Shown: piece after piece, positions 36,607 to 48,983 of the stretch
Numbering within the stretch: the stretch's first letter is position 1
Layout: every line of letters starts with the position of its first letter
Source of the DNA: Atrichornis clamosus
Taxonomy: Eukaryota; Chordata; Aves; Passeriformes; Menuridae
Assembly: GCA_013400975.1 (NCBI GenBank)
Contig: WBMZ01011870.1
Location: forward strand, 1 to 64,000
DNA: 64,000 nucleotides
Direction of reading: 5' to 3'
Program-made: the position numbers and the translations under genes
The notes under the pieces: generated by a model
Told to the model about the DNA's origin: nothing
Seen by the model: only the letters and a program-made list of their open reading frames with translations
Databases searched by the model: none

Positions 36607-37860
36607 CAATTTTGGGAATATTCCTACAGAACAAGGAGTGAGTCCCATTTTATGTATATAAACCTGCAAACCTGTGATACTCTTGACATATGACCTTTGC
36701 ATATAATACATTGAAAGTAATTATAAACAAGCCTCCCTCTTGAAATACATATGAGTCTTTTTAATTCTCTGTCTTGGCTTAGAAACTAGTGTAATATTTG
36801 CAGTTTCTGTAAACTGCCCTTTGCAAATGATTTCTTTTCTTCAACTGTGAATCTCAGGCTGTATACAAAGCCAGGGTATAGCCCACAGTTTGCATTAAGT
36901 AGCATTTGATTAGGTGGTAATAACATTAATTGGCACCCAGAATCAGTTGGCTGTAGGTGATCTGAAGCGATAATGCACTAGAGCTTCTAACATTCTGTTT
37001 TAAGTCAAAATGCTCCCTCAGCCTGAGAAAAGATGCAGGTGTTTGGGACAAAAGAATGTTTTGTAAATGAAGGACTTGAACACTGTGATTCCGCTTCATT
37101 ACTCTTCTCCTGATGCTTAATGTAAAATGATTACTCTATTGCCACTTTTCTTCCATGTTTTAAAATTATTAGAAAATTAAACAGCAAACTTTAAAGATAA
37201 AATCTGACCCAAGTATTTTTTGGGAAAAAAAATCAAAGCAAAGAAAAAAGATATTGAATAACTACAAAATAATTTAGAAACATTCCAGATTCAAACTGGT
37301 GTGTCTATTACTAAAACATATGATTATAAATTATCAGTTCTTGATTATCTTTCTTGCCTTTGTAACAATGAAACTCTCAAAACATTCACCTTCTCTGAAA
37401 GACTGTTTCAGCTTTGTGGATTAGGGGTCTTCATGGAGATAGAATGTACGTATGCAGCTGGCAAAGCAAGTGTCTTAGTGAATGGTAATTGTTCCCCAAT
37501 TCCCACAAATCCTTTAATAAACTATAGGCCTTGTTTTTTTTTTTTAATGTTGTTTCTTACATTTCATTAACAGCTGAGCCATTGCTGAATTATACTTGCT
37601 ATAATCAGGAGTTAGGCTTTAGCAAAACTAGTATTCAGCACTGCCAACTGAGGGAGTTTGAGTGTTCCAGCAATTTTGCACTCTTGGAAAAGGAAAAAAC
37701 ATGATCAAAAAATGATGAAAGCCACTAAAATTTGTGTGCACTGTATAGGGCCATGTAGAATATAAGCATAAAATTAAATTTGACATTGTTATGAAATTGC
37801 AAGTGTGCATTTCCTGTCTTATTTTCTTCTCTGAAAACTTTATTTCCTGTATTTTTCCAG
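36607..37860. other. AT-rich unique sequence upstream of the exon-like block
   Basis: No gene or repeat recognised. A T12 homopolymer lies at 37534-37545. The last 60 bases form a good polypyrimidine tract ending TTTTTCCAG at 37860. Confidence 0.4.
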
Positions 37861-38126
37861 GCCCAGGACCATGTCTGAGAGAAATGCTTTGTTTTCAGCG
37901 CACATGCAATAACGGAGTCAGAGCAACCCTGGCAAGACCAGGGTGGCCTTCCACAAATAGAAATCACAGCACTGAGTGCCCATGTCCGGCTTCAGGGAGA
38001 GCCTGGGATGGGGTGGTCAGGCAGCAAAGAGGGGGGTCTGACTGTGGTGCCTTCGAGAGGCTTGTGCAGGACTGTGTTCTGCAGCTCATGCTATACCGGG
38101 GACAGTGCTCCCACGATGGAGCGGAG
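37861..38126 (+). other. Exon-like GC-rich block with strong splice sites (candidate lncRNA or unassigned exon)
   Basis: A 266-base block is bounded on the left by a pyrimidine-rich tract and CAG (ending 37860) and on the right by GAG|GTGAGT (donor at 38127). It is clearly richer in G, C and CpG than the AT-rich flanks. One + frame is open right across it and through both borders (37791-38282), and within it reads LREMLCFQRTCNNGVRATL and FERLVQDCVLQLMLYRGQC, which I do not recognise. An ATG in fair context at 37870 opens only a 13-codon frame. No partner exon was identified. It may be an exon of an unannotated transcript, a decayed exon, or chance. Confidence 0.3.
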
Positions 38127-40845
38127 GTGAGTTGTGTGATCTCTAGGATTAAACACATTCCTCTTCTTAAACACTTCCACTGTCTTTGTCTGTGGTCTAA
38201 ATTGTTAACGTGGATTATTCTGAGCAAGGTTTTGGTGTCCTCAGCTGTACCCAAGAATAAAATTGGTTTTCTTTATTTTTAAATAACAGGGAAGAAAAAG
38301 CATAATTGAACAAGCAAATAATGAAGACACATGGAGTGGGTAAAGCTGTGCATGGAATAAAGCAGCATTTAGACATGTAGATCAGTATTTCTAAACTTAC
38401 GTTATTGGAATATCTGTGGAGTTCTATGGGCAAATCATTTGTATAAAACACTGAGGAGAAATGTGTAGCGTAAACACAACAAAGATCTGATTCTTTTCTT
38501 AAAGACTGTTATGCAGTTTACATAGCTTGTGATTCCCAAACAAAGAGTGGTTTTGTCAAACAGGGAACAATGTGCATTGCTGCAGGCATGAGAAAGGAGA
38601 GCTGCATTTGGAAAGTATTACAATTATAATGGGAGTAGATTACGAAGCAGATAATTAATGGTAGGGATACGGGATCTTCCCTTCCCACTGGGATTCATTC
38701 TCACTCTGTTGGTGTAACTTATAGCCCTGAGGAACACTCTTTTTAGTTTCAAGACTCTCTTTTCTAATCTCTAGGTCTTTTGGTGTTTTATTGCATTGGT
38801 CACAAAGGTTCAAGGAGGTCACTCCAGAAGATATTCTCTCCAAGGGATTAAAGTGACTCAGAGGAACAAAGTAATTTGGAAGTTTTTGCAGAAGCCTACT
38901 TCCACCTTAAAACTAAAAACTCCAAGACCACTTCTGAAGTGTTTTGCTCTTCTGATTTATATGATTCTTCCTTCAGGAAGATCAGAAAAGAGTAAGTACA
39001 TCTAAATTGACTTCACAGTTATATCTAAACAATGGAAATGGTATATTAAAAAATGTACATGCTTGGAATGATGAATCACTTAATTATATTATTAGTGATT
39101 AACATAGCATTGCTCTTTTCAATTACATTAAATAATATCATTTTCTCTTATGAAGTATCTTTTGTTATAAAAGTAAGATTTTGGATGAAGAAAGCTAATT
39201 TACAGAGGATGATACTTCAACTCTTCTTTTTAAGTCATTCCATTGGAATAGGGTAGATCAGAATGTGAGATTTATTCCTGAAACACTTAGGTAGTTATTG
39301 AACACAGTTATTCACAAGGACTTAAGAAAGCAACACAAACATTGCAAGCAGACAAATAATTTTTAAATTTTGAATGGTTGACTGGTCAAGTATATAAACA
39401 ATGAATAAGAAGCGTAGGTTCCTATATTCTTTAGATTATCTGATACAGATTGTTTTTCACTTAGTGTCTGGCCTGTAAATAGAAATCTTCCAATCTGCAT
39501 GCTAAGCACATTCATAAGAACAAGAGAAGACTTGTAAGTGGAACACAGTATCACCTTGAAGTCTTCAAAGTTATCTGGAGTCATCAAAACAGTAACTCAA
39601 AGTATCATCAAAGCAGTAAGCACCATAGCCTCCATATAGCAATATGTAAATAATTAGCAGAGAACCATCTGTAATGCATTATGAGCAAGTGTGTTCTGGG
39701 TATTGATCTATTAATGCACATATATAGTAATGTATTCAATGTGTTGGGATATGCCATGCTGTACATACTGCTAAAATAAAGGAAAACTATTTTTAAAGCA
39801 TCTTTAATTTGTATTTTTTTTCTCTGTGTACTCTAGCATTTCTGCATTTTTGTTTTAAATAATATTAAATTTAACCTTTATCGATTATATTTGTGTGAAG
39901 ATAACTAAGTCTTTCAGTAGACCAATTGGCATGGCCTGCTGATAAGGGCAAAAAAGGCTTTTATCTAGTCACTCAACCCCTTGTGGTCTAACATGCATGC
40001 TTATTGTCCATTCAATTAATGTATTTCAGTGCAGAGTAAAAAAAAAAGAAAATTGGGCAAGTTTTATAATTGCTGAGGTTGCTGGAAGAAAAGGTTTATA
40101 TATTCATGAAGTGGGCCCTGTACTTTGATGTTTTGCATAATATAAGCCCTAGAACACCACCAAAAGACAGTCTTGCTTAGAGAAAAATGCTGACTATATT
40201 GTTTAATGGGAAAATAGAAAATATTATTGATTTTATAGTAAAATTATATATGCAAACTTATTTAAGATTGAATAATGTTTAATTCATAGCTGATTCTATT
40301 TATTTTGCAGAAGGTTTTGTGCAGTTCAATATTACTGAAAAAGTAGTATTTCTTTAGAGTCAAGCTTAGGGCTTGTGATATGGTAAGGTTGAATAATGTT
40401 GACATATATAAGTAATATCTTAATATGCATAACATTTGTGTTTTATGAATAGCAGATAGATACAGTTTCACTGAGTCCTCAGATAGTGTTTTTCTCTAGC
40501 AATGCTAACAGATTTAAAAAAAAAACCCTTTATTATTGTAAAATTTTGCATTTCATATTTCTTTAACCTAAGCGCCACAGGGTACTTTTTAATGAAAAGG
40601 AAAAAAAAAATTAACAGGCATTTAGGAGAGAGTACCTCCTGTTGCAGTATTTCTGTGGATGAAGGTGAGGAAGGAGGACGGAGAGACAGGAAGAGAAACA
40701 GGTGTAAGCATCATCATGTCATATATGGGAAAATGACATGGAAAAGAAATTGGCCAGCACAAAGTTATTCTTGGAAATTTCAACATAACCAAGGAGCAGG
40801 TCACTTGTCTAGTCCCAAGTCTTATTGCAGGTTCTTAACCACAAG

Positions 40846-40935
40846 ACTGATTTTCCTTCTTCAGTTGCAAATAACTAATAGCATTCTGCAACTGATTTTC
40901 CTTCTTCAGTTGCAAATAACTAATAGCATTCTGAA
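40846..40935 (+). repeat. Two-copy tandem duplication, 45-bp unit
   Basis: ACTGATTTTCCTTCTTCAGT starts at 40846 and again at 40891. The units are identical over their first 43 bases and differ only at the 44th. This near-identity implies a recent duplication. Confidence 0.93.
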
Positions 40936-42473
40936 ATTATTATTTCACTCATCCTTGTTTCCTGTTGTGCTGGCTGGTGGTTTTCAGTGTAGATGGTATC
41001 TTACCTCTTATTTTTCATTAATTGGTTGGCATTTGATTAGCCACCAGCCCCCTGAACCACAGGGAATTTTGTATTTGAGCAAGCTGAGGTGAGAATTGAG
41101 TCCAATATAAGTCATTTGAGTGCAGCTGAGCTGGAGATTCAAGGTGTTAAGTACTTACTGAAGACTGTTCTTATAAATCAGGTCAGTCTGTGCATATACA
41201 ACTGTGCAATTTGAATTAATACACTTAGGCATGTTCTGTATTTTAATAGAGCTGGACAAAGGAGGTACAGTAAGGAACTGAGTAACTCAGTGAAAACCTA
41301 AGGTGCCTTAATTCCAGTGGGACAAAAATATAGGCATATTTACCTATAGTGTATCCAGACCTATTTTTTTCAATTTGCACATTTGTCTATCTTGAATGTG
41401 AAAACGGAGAAGTGAGATAATTGGTACATTTGCTGTGCTTTTGCTTCTCTTTAGCAGCTATCATCTTGCTTCTCTCCCTCAGCCAAAATTGAATTGAGGA
41501 CACCTTATAAGAAAGGAAGTTCTACAGATGTCTGCTCTGTTTCCTAAGGAAAGATTTTTTTTTTTTAATGTTTTTGCTTTTGTTTTTGTTTTCTTTATGT
41601 ATAGTAGAACAAAGGGCTCCAATTCACTTCTGGCTAGTGTTGAAAAAGGCTTCTTACAGTCTGTCTCCTGTTACATTTTGTACCCTCTGCACTGCCCTTT
41701 TACCACCTAGTAATTTACTGCATGGCAGAGGAACACAGATCCTGTAAATTTGAAACACAGAGTTTGCAACGTTTTGGAATCAAAATACTTTAGCAAAAAA
41801 ACTTCTGTTTTTCTAGCATTATAGGAAGAGAAGAGTCCATAAATTTGTAAAGCAAGTCATTAGCTTAAATCTCATATGAACTGTGCTTGTCATGCAAATT
41901 TAGAAATTGATTTACAGGCTGAAAATGTTATCAATTGAGCTAAAGTATTATGTAATACCTGCAGTAACTGCTCACCCTGCATTATTCAGAAGCATGTATT
42001 TATTAAAGAAAAACAAATTGAGCTTAAGTTCGGGGTTTTTGTTAAATTTAAAATGGGGAGGAAACTGACAACTAATCAGTCAGAGCTTGTAAAAATGACT
42101 AGAAAAGGGAAGGGAAGGAAAAAAAAAGATGATAGGTGAGGTAAACACTGTACTGTGCAGATTGGTTGTGCTTTATTGTGAAGCAAACCTGTCCAAATGT
42201 GGTAGCTCAATAATAAATGGGGAGCAGGAGGGTACAAGCAAAAAAATTAGGTGAATGCATAGAGTTCCCTGTATTTTAGTTGAGTGGATGCCATAATGTG
42301 GTAATAGGAATCTGTTACCTACATACCCTGTTTTAATGAACATTGCTTCATCACAGTGCTGTAGTGGATGTTTCTCGTTTCCAAGAACAGAAGAGGATCT
42401 CTTACTGTGGGGAAAAATCCCCAAAACTCATTAAACTGCAAGTTGCTAGCATGCCATTCTTGACAAATACATG

Positions 42474-42489
42474 CACACACACACACACA
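42474..42489 (+). repeat. (CA)8 microsatellite
   Basis: Eight CA units, followed by an ATGCATACATATGTATATA stretch of alternating purines and pyrimidines. Confidence 0.9.
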
Positions 42490-43208
42490 TGCATACATAT
42501 GTATATAAAGCACAAAATAATTAAAATATTCCTGAACCCATGCATACAATTTCATTTTTGTAATATTCATTTCATCTGTTGTAGAGAAATGCTATTTAAT
42601 TTGAATGAGGCTGTGAATTTTGCAAAATGAGGTGGTAATAACATTTTACTTAAACTTATGGCATCTCTGTTCATACTGTATGGATCAGGAAAGGTTTCTT
42701 CATAATTAAAGTGTCAAAAAACCACATTGGAATCAAGAATGATGAAATTCATTCAGGATGATTCACTAAAGAATAATAACTTTAAACTTTCTCCCTTTAA
42801 ACAGAATTGTTTAGGCTCTCTCATCAGGGTCTCATCACATCTCTCATTGTCCGGGGTTTCCTTATTTCCTTTTCTAGCTCCCTCTGGAAATGTACTGGTC
42901 TCTTACAATGCTTTCTTTATTTTCACATGCTTTGCATATTATATGCATTTTATTGGTCAATTATTGGAGGCTGTTGTACCAATGATTTGCATGAAAATAT
43001 TTTTTAGAACTTCACTGAATAGTTAAGAAGTTGCAACATATTGCACCTCTAGTACAAAGAGTATAATCAAGTGAAAGTCCAAATTTTTTACAGAAATGTG
43101 GAGACTTCCAGGAATCCAAGTTAACAAATGTGAATTTGTCAGCATGTTGAACTTGACTCCACAATATTTGGCTTATTAGTTCACTGCTGAGCACAGGATG
43201 GTACCTCT

Positions 43209-43264
43209 GGCCTTGATTCAGCAGTCTTTAAATAAATGGATAAATGCTCTGGTGAATCAGGGCC
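43209..43264. repeat. Decayed palindromic MITE-like repeat (56 bp)
   Basis: GGCCTTGATTCA at the left end is complementary, bar one base, to TGAATCAGGGCC at the right end. The interior is AT-rich. An old sauropsid palindromic repeat with ends GGCCCTGATTCAGC is remembered, and this fits a shortened, mutated copy. Confidence 0.5.
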
Positions 43265-44246
43265 AGACTAGTGCAGTGTCAGTACAGGGTATTTTGGGTG
43301 AAGGAAAATATTGACCACAGGGGGTTGATTTCTTCTTCACTATAGGGGAACAAGTCTGAAATAAACATACAGAAACGTTAAGAGGAAAGAAAATGTACTG
43401 AAAAGTTTTACCTAACAGTAACCTTAAGTGGTATGTTTAGAGCAACAGTATGTGTTCTGTGAGATGGAAAAGATATGCTTGATCTTCAGTATTATTTCTC
43501 TAATTACTCACTGGGGTTGTATATAATAAGGATGGGATTTGCTGCACCTTAATGGCTATCAGAAAACTGTCTAGTCTGAGCTTCTATATGTGGAAAGAGA
43601 CAGGCTCTCTCTAGGAACTGATTTATCCCATTGTAAGGTACATGTGGTTAATTACCCCCGGAGATGCTCTGTGTGGAAGGAAACTAGTGGGCTCTAATCA
43701 GACAGAAGCTAGGTGAGATGAAGAAGATGCTACCTGACTAAATAGAAAAAAAAGCTTATTACCAGGTGTCTGTCTTGTCTCTTGCCCGGTAGAATTAAGA
43801 CATGAAACAAAGGGAAGAAATTAAGTTTACAATTTACCCCTGTGCCTGTGTGAAGCAGGTGTCTGAATGCGAGCCAAATAGCCAGCCCTTAGATCCAGCT
43901 TAATTTCTGGAGAATGACTGCTGTAGAAAAAGCTCCCAGTGTTCCTCACATTGACCTAGTTTTCAGTGTTACCTAGTGACTCTGTGCTAATGTGACCCAG
44001 TATTGCTTTGCTGTTCCCTATCTGGTACATTTAGATTTTTTCCTTTTTGTTTACCATTGGTGTCTATATTCACCAGGCACCTAATCCTGTAAAGTGTTAA
44101 GTCCCACCTGGGAGGTATGGGCTGTTCTCTTTTCTCATCTAGCAGGAGTCAGGCTGCCCCATTTCTTCCAAGATTAGACTGGATAAGAGACAGGTAACTG
44201 TAAACAGCATTGTAGCTGTTTTTAGGATTGTGCCCCAGCAAAGGTC

Positions 44247-44340
44247 AAGCATTATGGTGCAGTGAAAATAAAGCATTTTGAGTCATTTATTCCTTTATAA
44301 AGGTTTGTATCATCCATGCAGCTGCGAAGCCATAATGCTT
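44247..44340. other. Spaced perfect 11-bp inverted repeat
   Basis: AAGCATTATGG (44247-44257) and CCATAATGCTT (44330-44340) are exact reverse complements separated by 72 bases. The intervening sequence contains a further AAGCATT at 44271. Confidence 0.7.
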
Positions 44341-45832
44341 TCATTAAAAGTCACATCTGTGCTGAATTAAAACAGGAGCCTTTTCCAGCCAAGGAGTATT
44401 TGTCAGGTTGAAAGTTTTCCTCTGAGCTCCTGAAGCTTTTTTCCAAAATCCAAGGACTAAGACAGAGAGCAGACCTTGTCACGAGCTGGTACTGAGGTTT
44501 AAGTACATTCCTGCTACGTTATTCACCGTCTGGCTCCAATTTGGAGGTACATCTCCCTTGTGTTCACTTTATTAACCTACATATGACTGGCTTTTTTGTC
44601 TAATGTGGAAATGAAAAAATAGACACTGGGCCCTAGAAAAGTAGTCTGAAAACATCTCTTTCCAGATTTTCTGCTCCTTGTGGCACATTAACCACTTGAA
44701 TGGAATGTTTGATGGATAAAATATCTTTTAAAAAATGTTTTTTGAGAGTAGGCATTTTTAGCTCTATGTGAAAAGGTTTAAGCAATCACAACATCTGAGT
44801 CCTCTAACCTCCCCTACCTCTTTGGGCCCATTTACCACTTTCTACTAAAACTGACTTCAAAGATAGGAATGTAGCAAATAAATGAAAATTTAGTAAGCAG
44901 ATAGAAGAGAATAGCCAAAACTAATACCTCAACTGAGAGTGGGTCTGCAGCATGAGCCCGGCAGCTGCATGCTGTGTAGCTGGAGCGGCGAAGGAACAGA
45001 TGTGTGTTCCTCAACACAGTGCTGGATGCCTGTTCCACAAAAAGCCACCACAAAAGCTACTCCATCTGATGGGAATGAGAGCCGGTAATAAGTGGCAGGA
45101 CTTGAAGGAGGAACTGGAGGTAGTGTGGGAAGATCTGTGGTGGATGTGAGTGTGAGTTGCTGGGAAGTAATGTTTAGGACAAGAGGCTTTGCTAGTTCTG
45201 CAGCTCAGAGGCCAGCTGACTCAGAAGAGGTGTAGAAAGCTTCAAAATTTGTCTTCTTTTCAGTGTGATCAGTTAGAAAAGGACAACACGCAGCTGTCTG
45301 TAGAACAACTGTAAGCAGAGAGCTCAATTAAGTTGGGTTTCTAAAGCACTGCAAATTATCTTTATTGGCTTAGTGAAATTTTCTTTTTGAATACAAGAGC
45401 AGCAAAGCTTTGAGGAGTAACTAGGAAGAAAAAGATGGGCATATCTTTACCAACACAGGTGATAGCAAATAGTGCAGTGGGACAAGAAGGGAAAACTACC
45501 TTTTATGCAACTGTGCTGTCCAGGAACTGCTGGTATTATCCAGGATTTCTTCTGCTGATATTTGTATGACTGAGAAAAAAAAGTCCCTGCCCTCAAGGAG
45601 CTTTATCTACTTTTTCTGGGTAAAATAAACAAACTTCCATAATTAGTTAGGCTTTTAATGACTAACATACATAATATATTTTTATAAATCAACTACTTAT
45701 CTACACGTGTGTATACATAAAAAATTTGAGTGCATCTTCAGTTCTTTAAAATAGGCCAGCAAGCAAAGAAATCAGATTTTATTTTAGAAACACTAGCATT
45801 TCAATTATATTTTCCCTTTCTTACTCTGACCG

Positions 45833-45843
45833 CCCCCCCCCCC
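45833..45843 (+). repeat. C11 homopolymer
   Basis: Eleven consecutive C residues, unusual in this AT-rich context and a likely sequencing-length uncertainty. Confidence 0.9.
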
Positions 45844-48800
45844 AATATTGATGTCATTATCTCCCCAGTCACAGAATAATGCTCTTATTTTTCCCAGTAA
45901 GGACTGTCATCAGAGAGGAAAAGTTGTACCAGGGTTTCCTCCAGGTTTTTGGCTAAGCTGCTTCACAAGGGAAATATTTTGTTTGAAGAAGATATTTGGA
46001 TGTAATACAAACAGTGTGAGGAGCTTCCCTTTCTGCAGAGGAGAAGGGGGAAACCACCTCCAATTTTTTTTTTCATGAGACGTGGCAGATTTTCAGGATG
46101 TGTTTAACAGCGCTGTGCTGAATCTCATATCCTGGGGAGAAGTTCTGGCTCTGTGGAAGCTCCTATCCATGCTTCTGCCAGCTCCTGCAAAGTCAAGCAG
46201 AGGCAGGACTCCCCGGAGCAGGGAGGAGCTCATTTCTTCCACAGTGCTCTGGAGTGTGGTTTGTGGGGGGCTTCCCTCTAGAGCCTGCACCATGCCAGGT
46301 CTCTGAGCTCATGCAGCTGCAGCTCTCCTTTCCTCTCTGATGTGGAATAGATAGCTTGTTTCCATTGCATATTTTTATGAAAATAAATTTAAGGAAAATA
46401 CCCCTGAAGGTAACCTTTGATTTAGGTGTTCCTGCAGGGTTGATTGCTTAACCTTCTCCTTCTGAAATTATTTAATAGGAGAAGAGGATGGAGATAAATG
46501 TGAGGGAAAGCAGTACTTTTCTAAGCAAAACCAAGGGTATTGAAAAATAAAAGTTAAAAAACCTCTTCTAATAGAGTCCAAGCTGGCTTTGCAATGATGC
46601 AATGTCCTTCACCCTGTAAGGTTTTACTGCCCCGTATCTCTTAGGAGCAGAGGAGGAGATGGGCAGCCTATGTCCGTGTTTCTTCCAATAGTTATTCTTG
46701 GAGAGGTGCTGGCAATCGATATTGAAGCACACTTTGATATTTCTGGGTTCCAATAATTGAGAGTTTCTGAATTTAACTGTTAGGTGCAAACATTAAAGAG
46801 GATGAAAGGATTTCATTATTGCCAAGTTGCAATATTGTTCAGAAGTCACTGTCTCTGGAGGCTGACTGGGCTCTTGTTCCTCATTCCTTGCAAATTAAAG
46901 GAAAGAAGGCTTCAGTGGACTTCCTCACTACACAAATTTTGCCAGTTGAGAACAGGAATCTAGAAAATTAAAGAGGAGTAACATAAGTTAAACCCTGACA
47001 TCTGTAAACTCATACTAGTGGCAATTTCTATGCTGAAAAGCTGTTAATTCAGTGTTTGTCTTATCTTACAGTTTATTGGCTCATTTTAATTTTCAATATA
47101 TTTAGCCTTTAGAGCCTCTGAGCCCAGGAAGATGTTATTATTTGTTTAACAATAAAATAATATTGTTTATGGACTTCTTTGTCCTTGTGCCTCTTATCAC
47201 ATAAGAAGGGTGGGGTGGTGGGGCGGGGTTATCACAGTAACCATCCCTTCACTGAAGAGGAGATGCAGATGATCTCCTGGAGCTATTTGTCATCACTCAT
47301 TGCCTTGACTTGTTAACCATTGGAAGTGGATGCAAGGTGGATGCCAATGTCTGATGCAATGTTGCATGATGGAATAGTGTGTGCTGGTGAAAACTTGGGT
47401 GAAATGTCTTCTTCCCTGACAAGATTACTGTGCGGAAAGCAGTGGGGGAAAATCTCCATGGGACTTTCCTTGTGAGTGTTCAAGCAATAAGGCATTTCCC
47501 TACTTACACCCCTGGAAGGGAGAGGTCTGAAAACCTGTAGCGCATGCACATGGGATGAGGTATATTTATCTTTATGTGTTTGCAGGACCACAAGGTCAGT
47601 GCTTAAAGGATCTGGAAACTGGAGGTAGGAGATCCTGGAAGCCCCGGGCCATTAGTGCCCAGGACACCTGGCAGTGTCTTGGTTAGTTAGCCAGGAAGTC
47701 AAACAGGAAGGGGAACCTATGATCTTGAACCCAAGTTCTTCTTTAGGTAGGGGGTGTTGGTTCAGGTCTCTTTCCTCTGTCAAGTCATCGACTTCTGGGT
47801 GGAACTTTATATGTTTCAGACCATTGGTTGTCAGTTAAAACTGGTTGAAAGTGGTCAAGTTGATTCTTGGCAGCAAGGGTGGACAGGTGCTTCTGGGTAG
47901 GAGATTAGTTGCGTTTGGGTGGTTGGGCAGGGTTTGGGGGATTGCTATTTTGAACAACAGCATCTAGACTTGTCTAGTGGATAGCTTTGAGGTTTGAATC
48001 TGAGTACAAAAGCGCTTGCTTTTCAAAATGGCATGTTTCTTCCTTGCATCTCCAAGTACAGGCACAGATTCCTCTCCTCAGAAATGCAATGTTGCATTCA
48101 CTTGCTTTGCAGTTCTCCTTAGCTGCCACCTTCTAAGAATGTCCCTTACTGTTTGCATGTATGTTGGACAGCTGTGTTGCGTGATGAGGATCTGAATTTC
48201 TGAAGAGTATTCAGGATGCAGAAAGGTGATGTTCTCTCTACCTTTTCCTATCTATTGGCTGTGCTTTACCACTGGGTTTCTCATAAGAATGTTTTTGACC
48301 TCCATTTAGTTTTCCTTGCAATTAATTTTTATCTCAAATTAATGCATAACAAACCAGTAGCCTACTTAAAAAAAAAAAGAAAAACAGCCAACCTAGCAAC
48401 AAAGTAACTGCAACAATAATAATAAAATCCTAGTTCTTACTAGGTTGCAATCTCAATCCAATCCCCTTTGAGTGTAGCTGTGGCAAATTGCTGTCTGAAA
48501 ATGACTGCCCTATTCATCTGTTAATATTGTTAGAAAGAAAGCTACAACTGTACCTATCAATGTAACTAAATTAGAGCAGGTTCACATAAGGCAGGCACAC
48601 ATAAAAATGTACTTATGAAACAGATGTATCCCTCAACAGGAAAATGACAGCAATTCTGATAAAATGCTTTTATTATTTACTTTCAACAAGTATCTATAGC
48701 TGCAGCTTGACTATTGTTGAATCATTTCAATAATCTCGTTACAGGCCTGGCAATAAAAGGAAAAGCATTTCAGAGCAGTGAGATGGCCTGGCTTCTGACA

Positions 48801-48959
48801 TCTTCAGTGGCACGTCAGTGATACGGTGATATTTTTTTTTTAGCTGTCAAAACAAACAGCAGCATTGTTTATCCAGGTGATGAACTGCTTCAAAGCAGAG
48901 CACATCCCTTGAGTGGAAGAAGGCAGCTGGCACAGGTTGGGCCCTGCTGGTAGGGATGC

Positions 48960-48983
48960 ATGGATGGATGGATGGATGGATGG
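48960..48983 (+). repeat. (ATGG)6 microsatellite
   Basis: Six perfect ATGG units, read directly. Confidence 0.95.

Larger units (their letters stand above)
38127..43208. other. Intergenic desert with small tandem repeats
   Basis: Very AT-rich. It holds the 45-bp duplication at 40846-40935, an 11-base T run near 41556 and a (CA)8 run at 42474-42489. No gene recognised. The 196-codon frame at 40502-41092 is extended by the 45-bp (15-codon) duplication, which keeps frame, and has no known domain. Confidence 0.4.

Noticed and set aside
40502..41092. 196-codon + frame, the longest in the window
   Set aside because: Composition is AT-driven, it is extended by a 15-codon duplication, and it has no domain or splice context.
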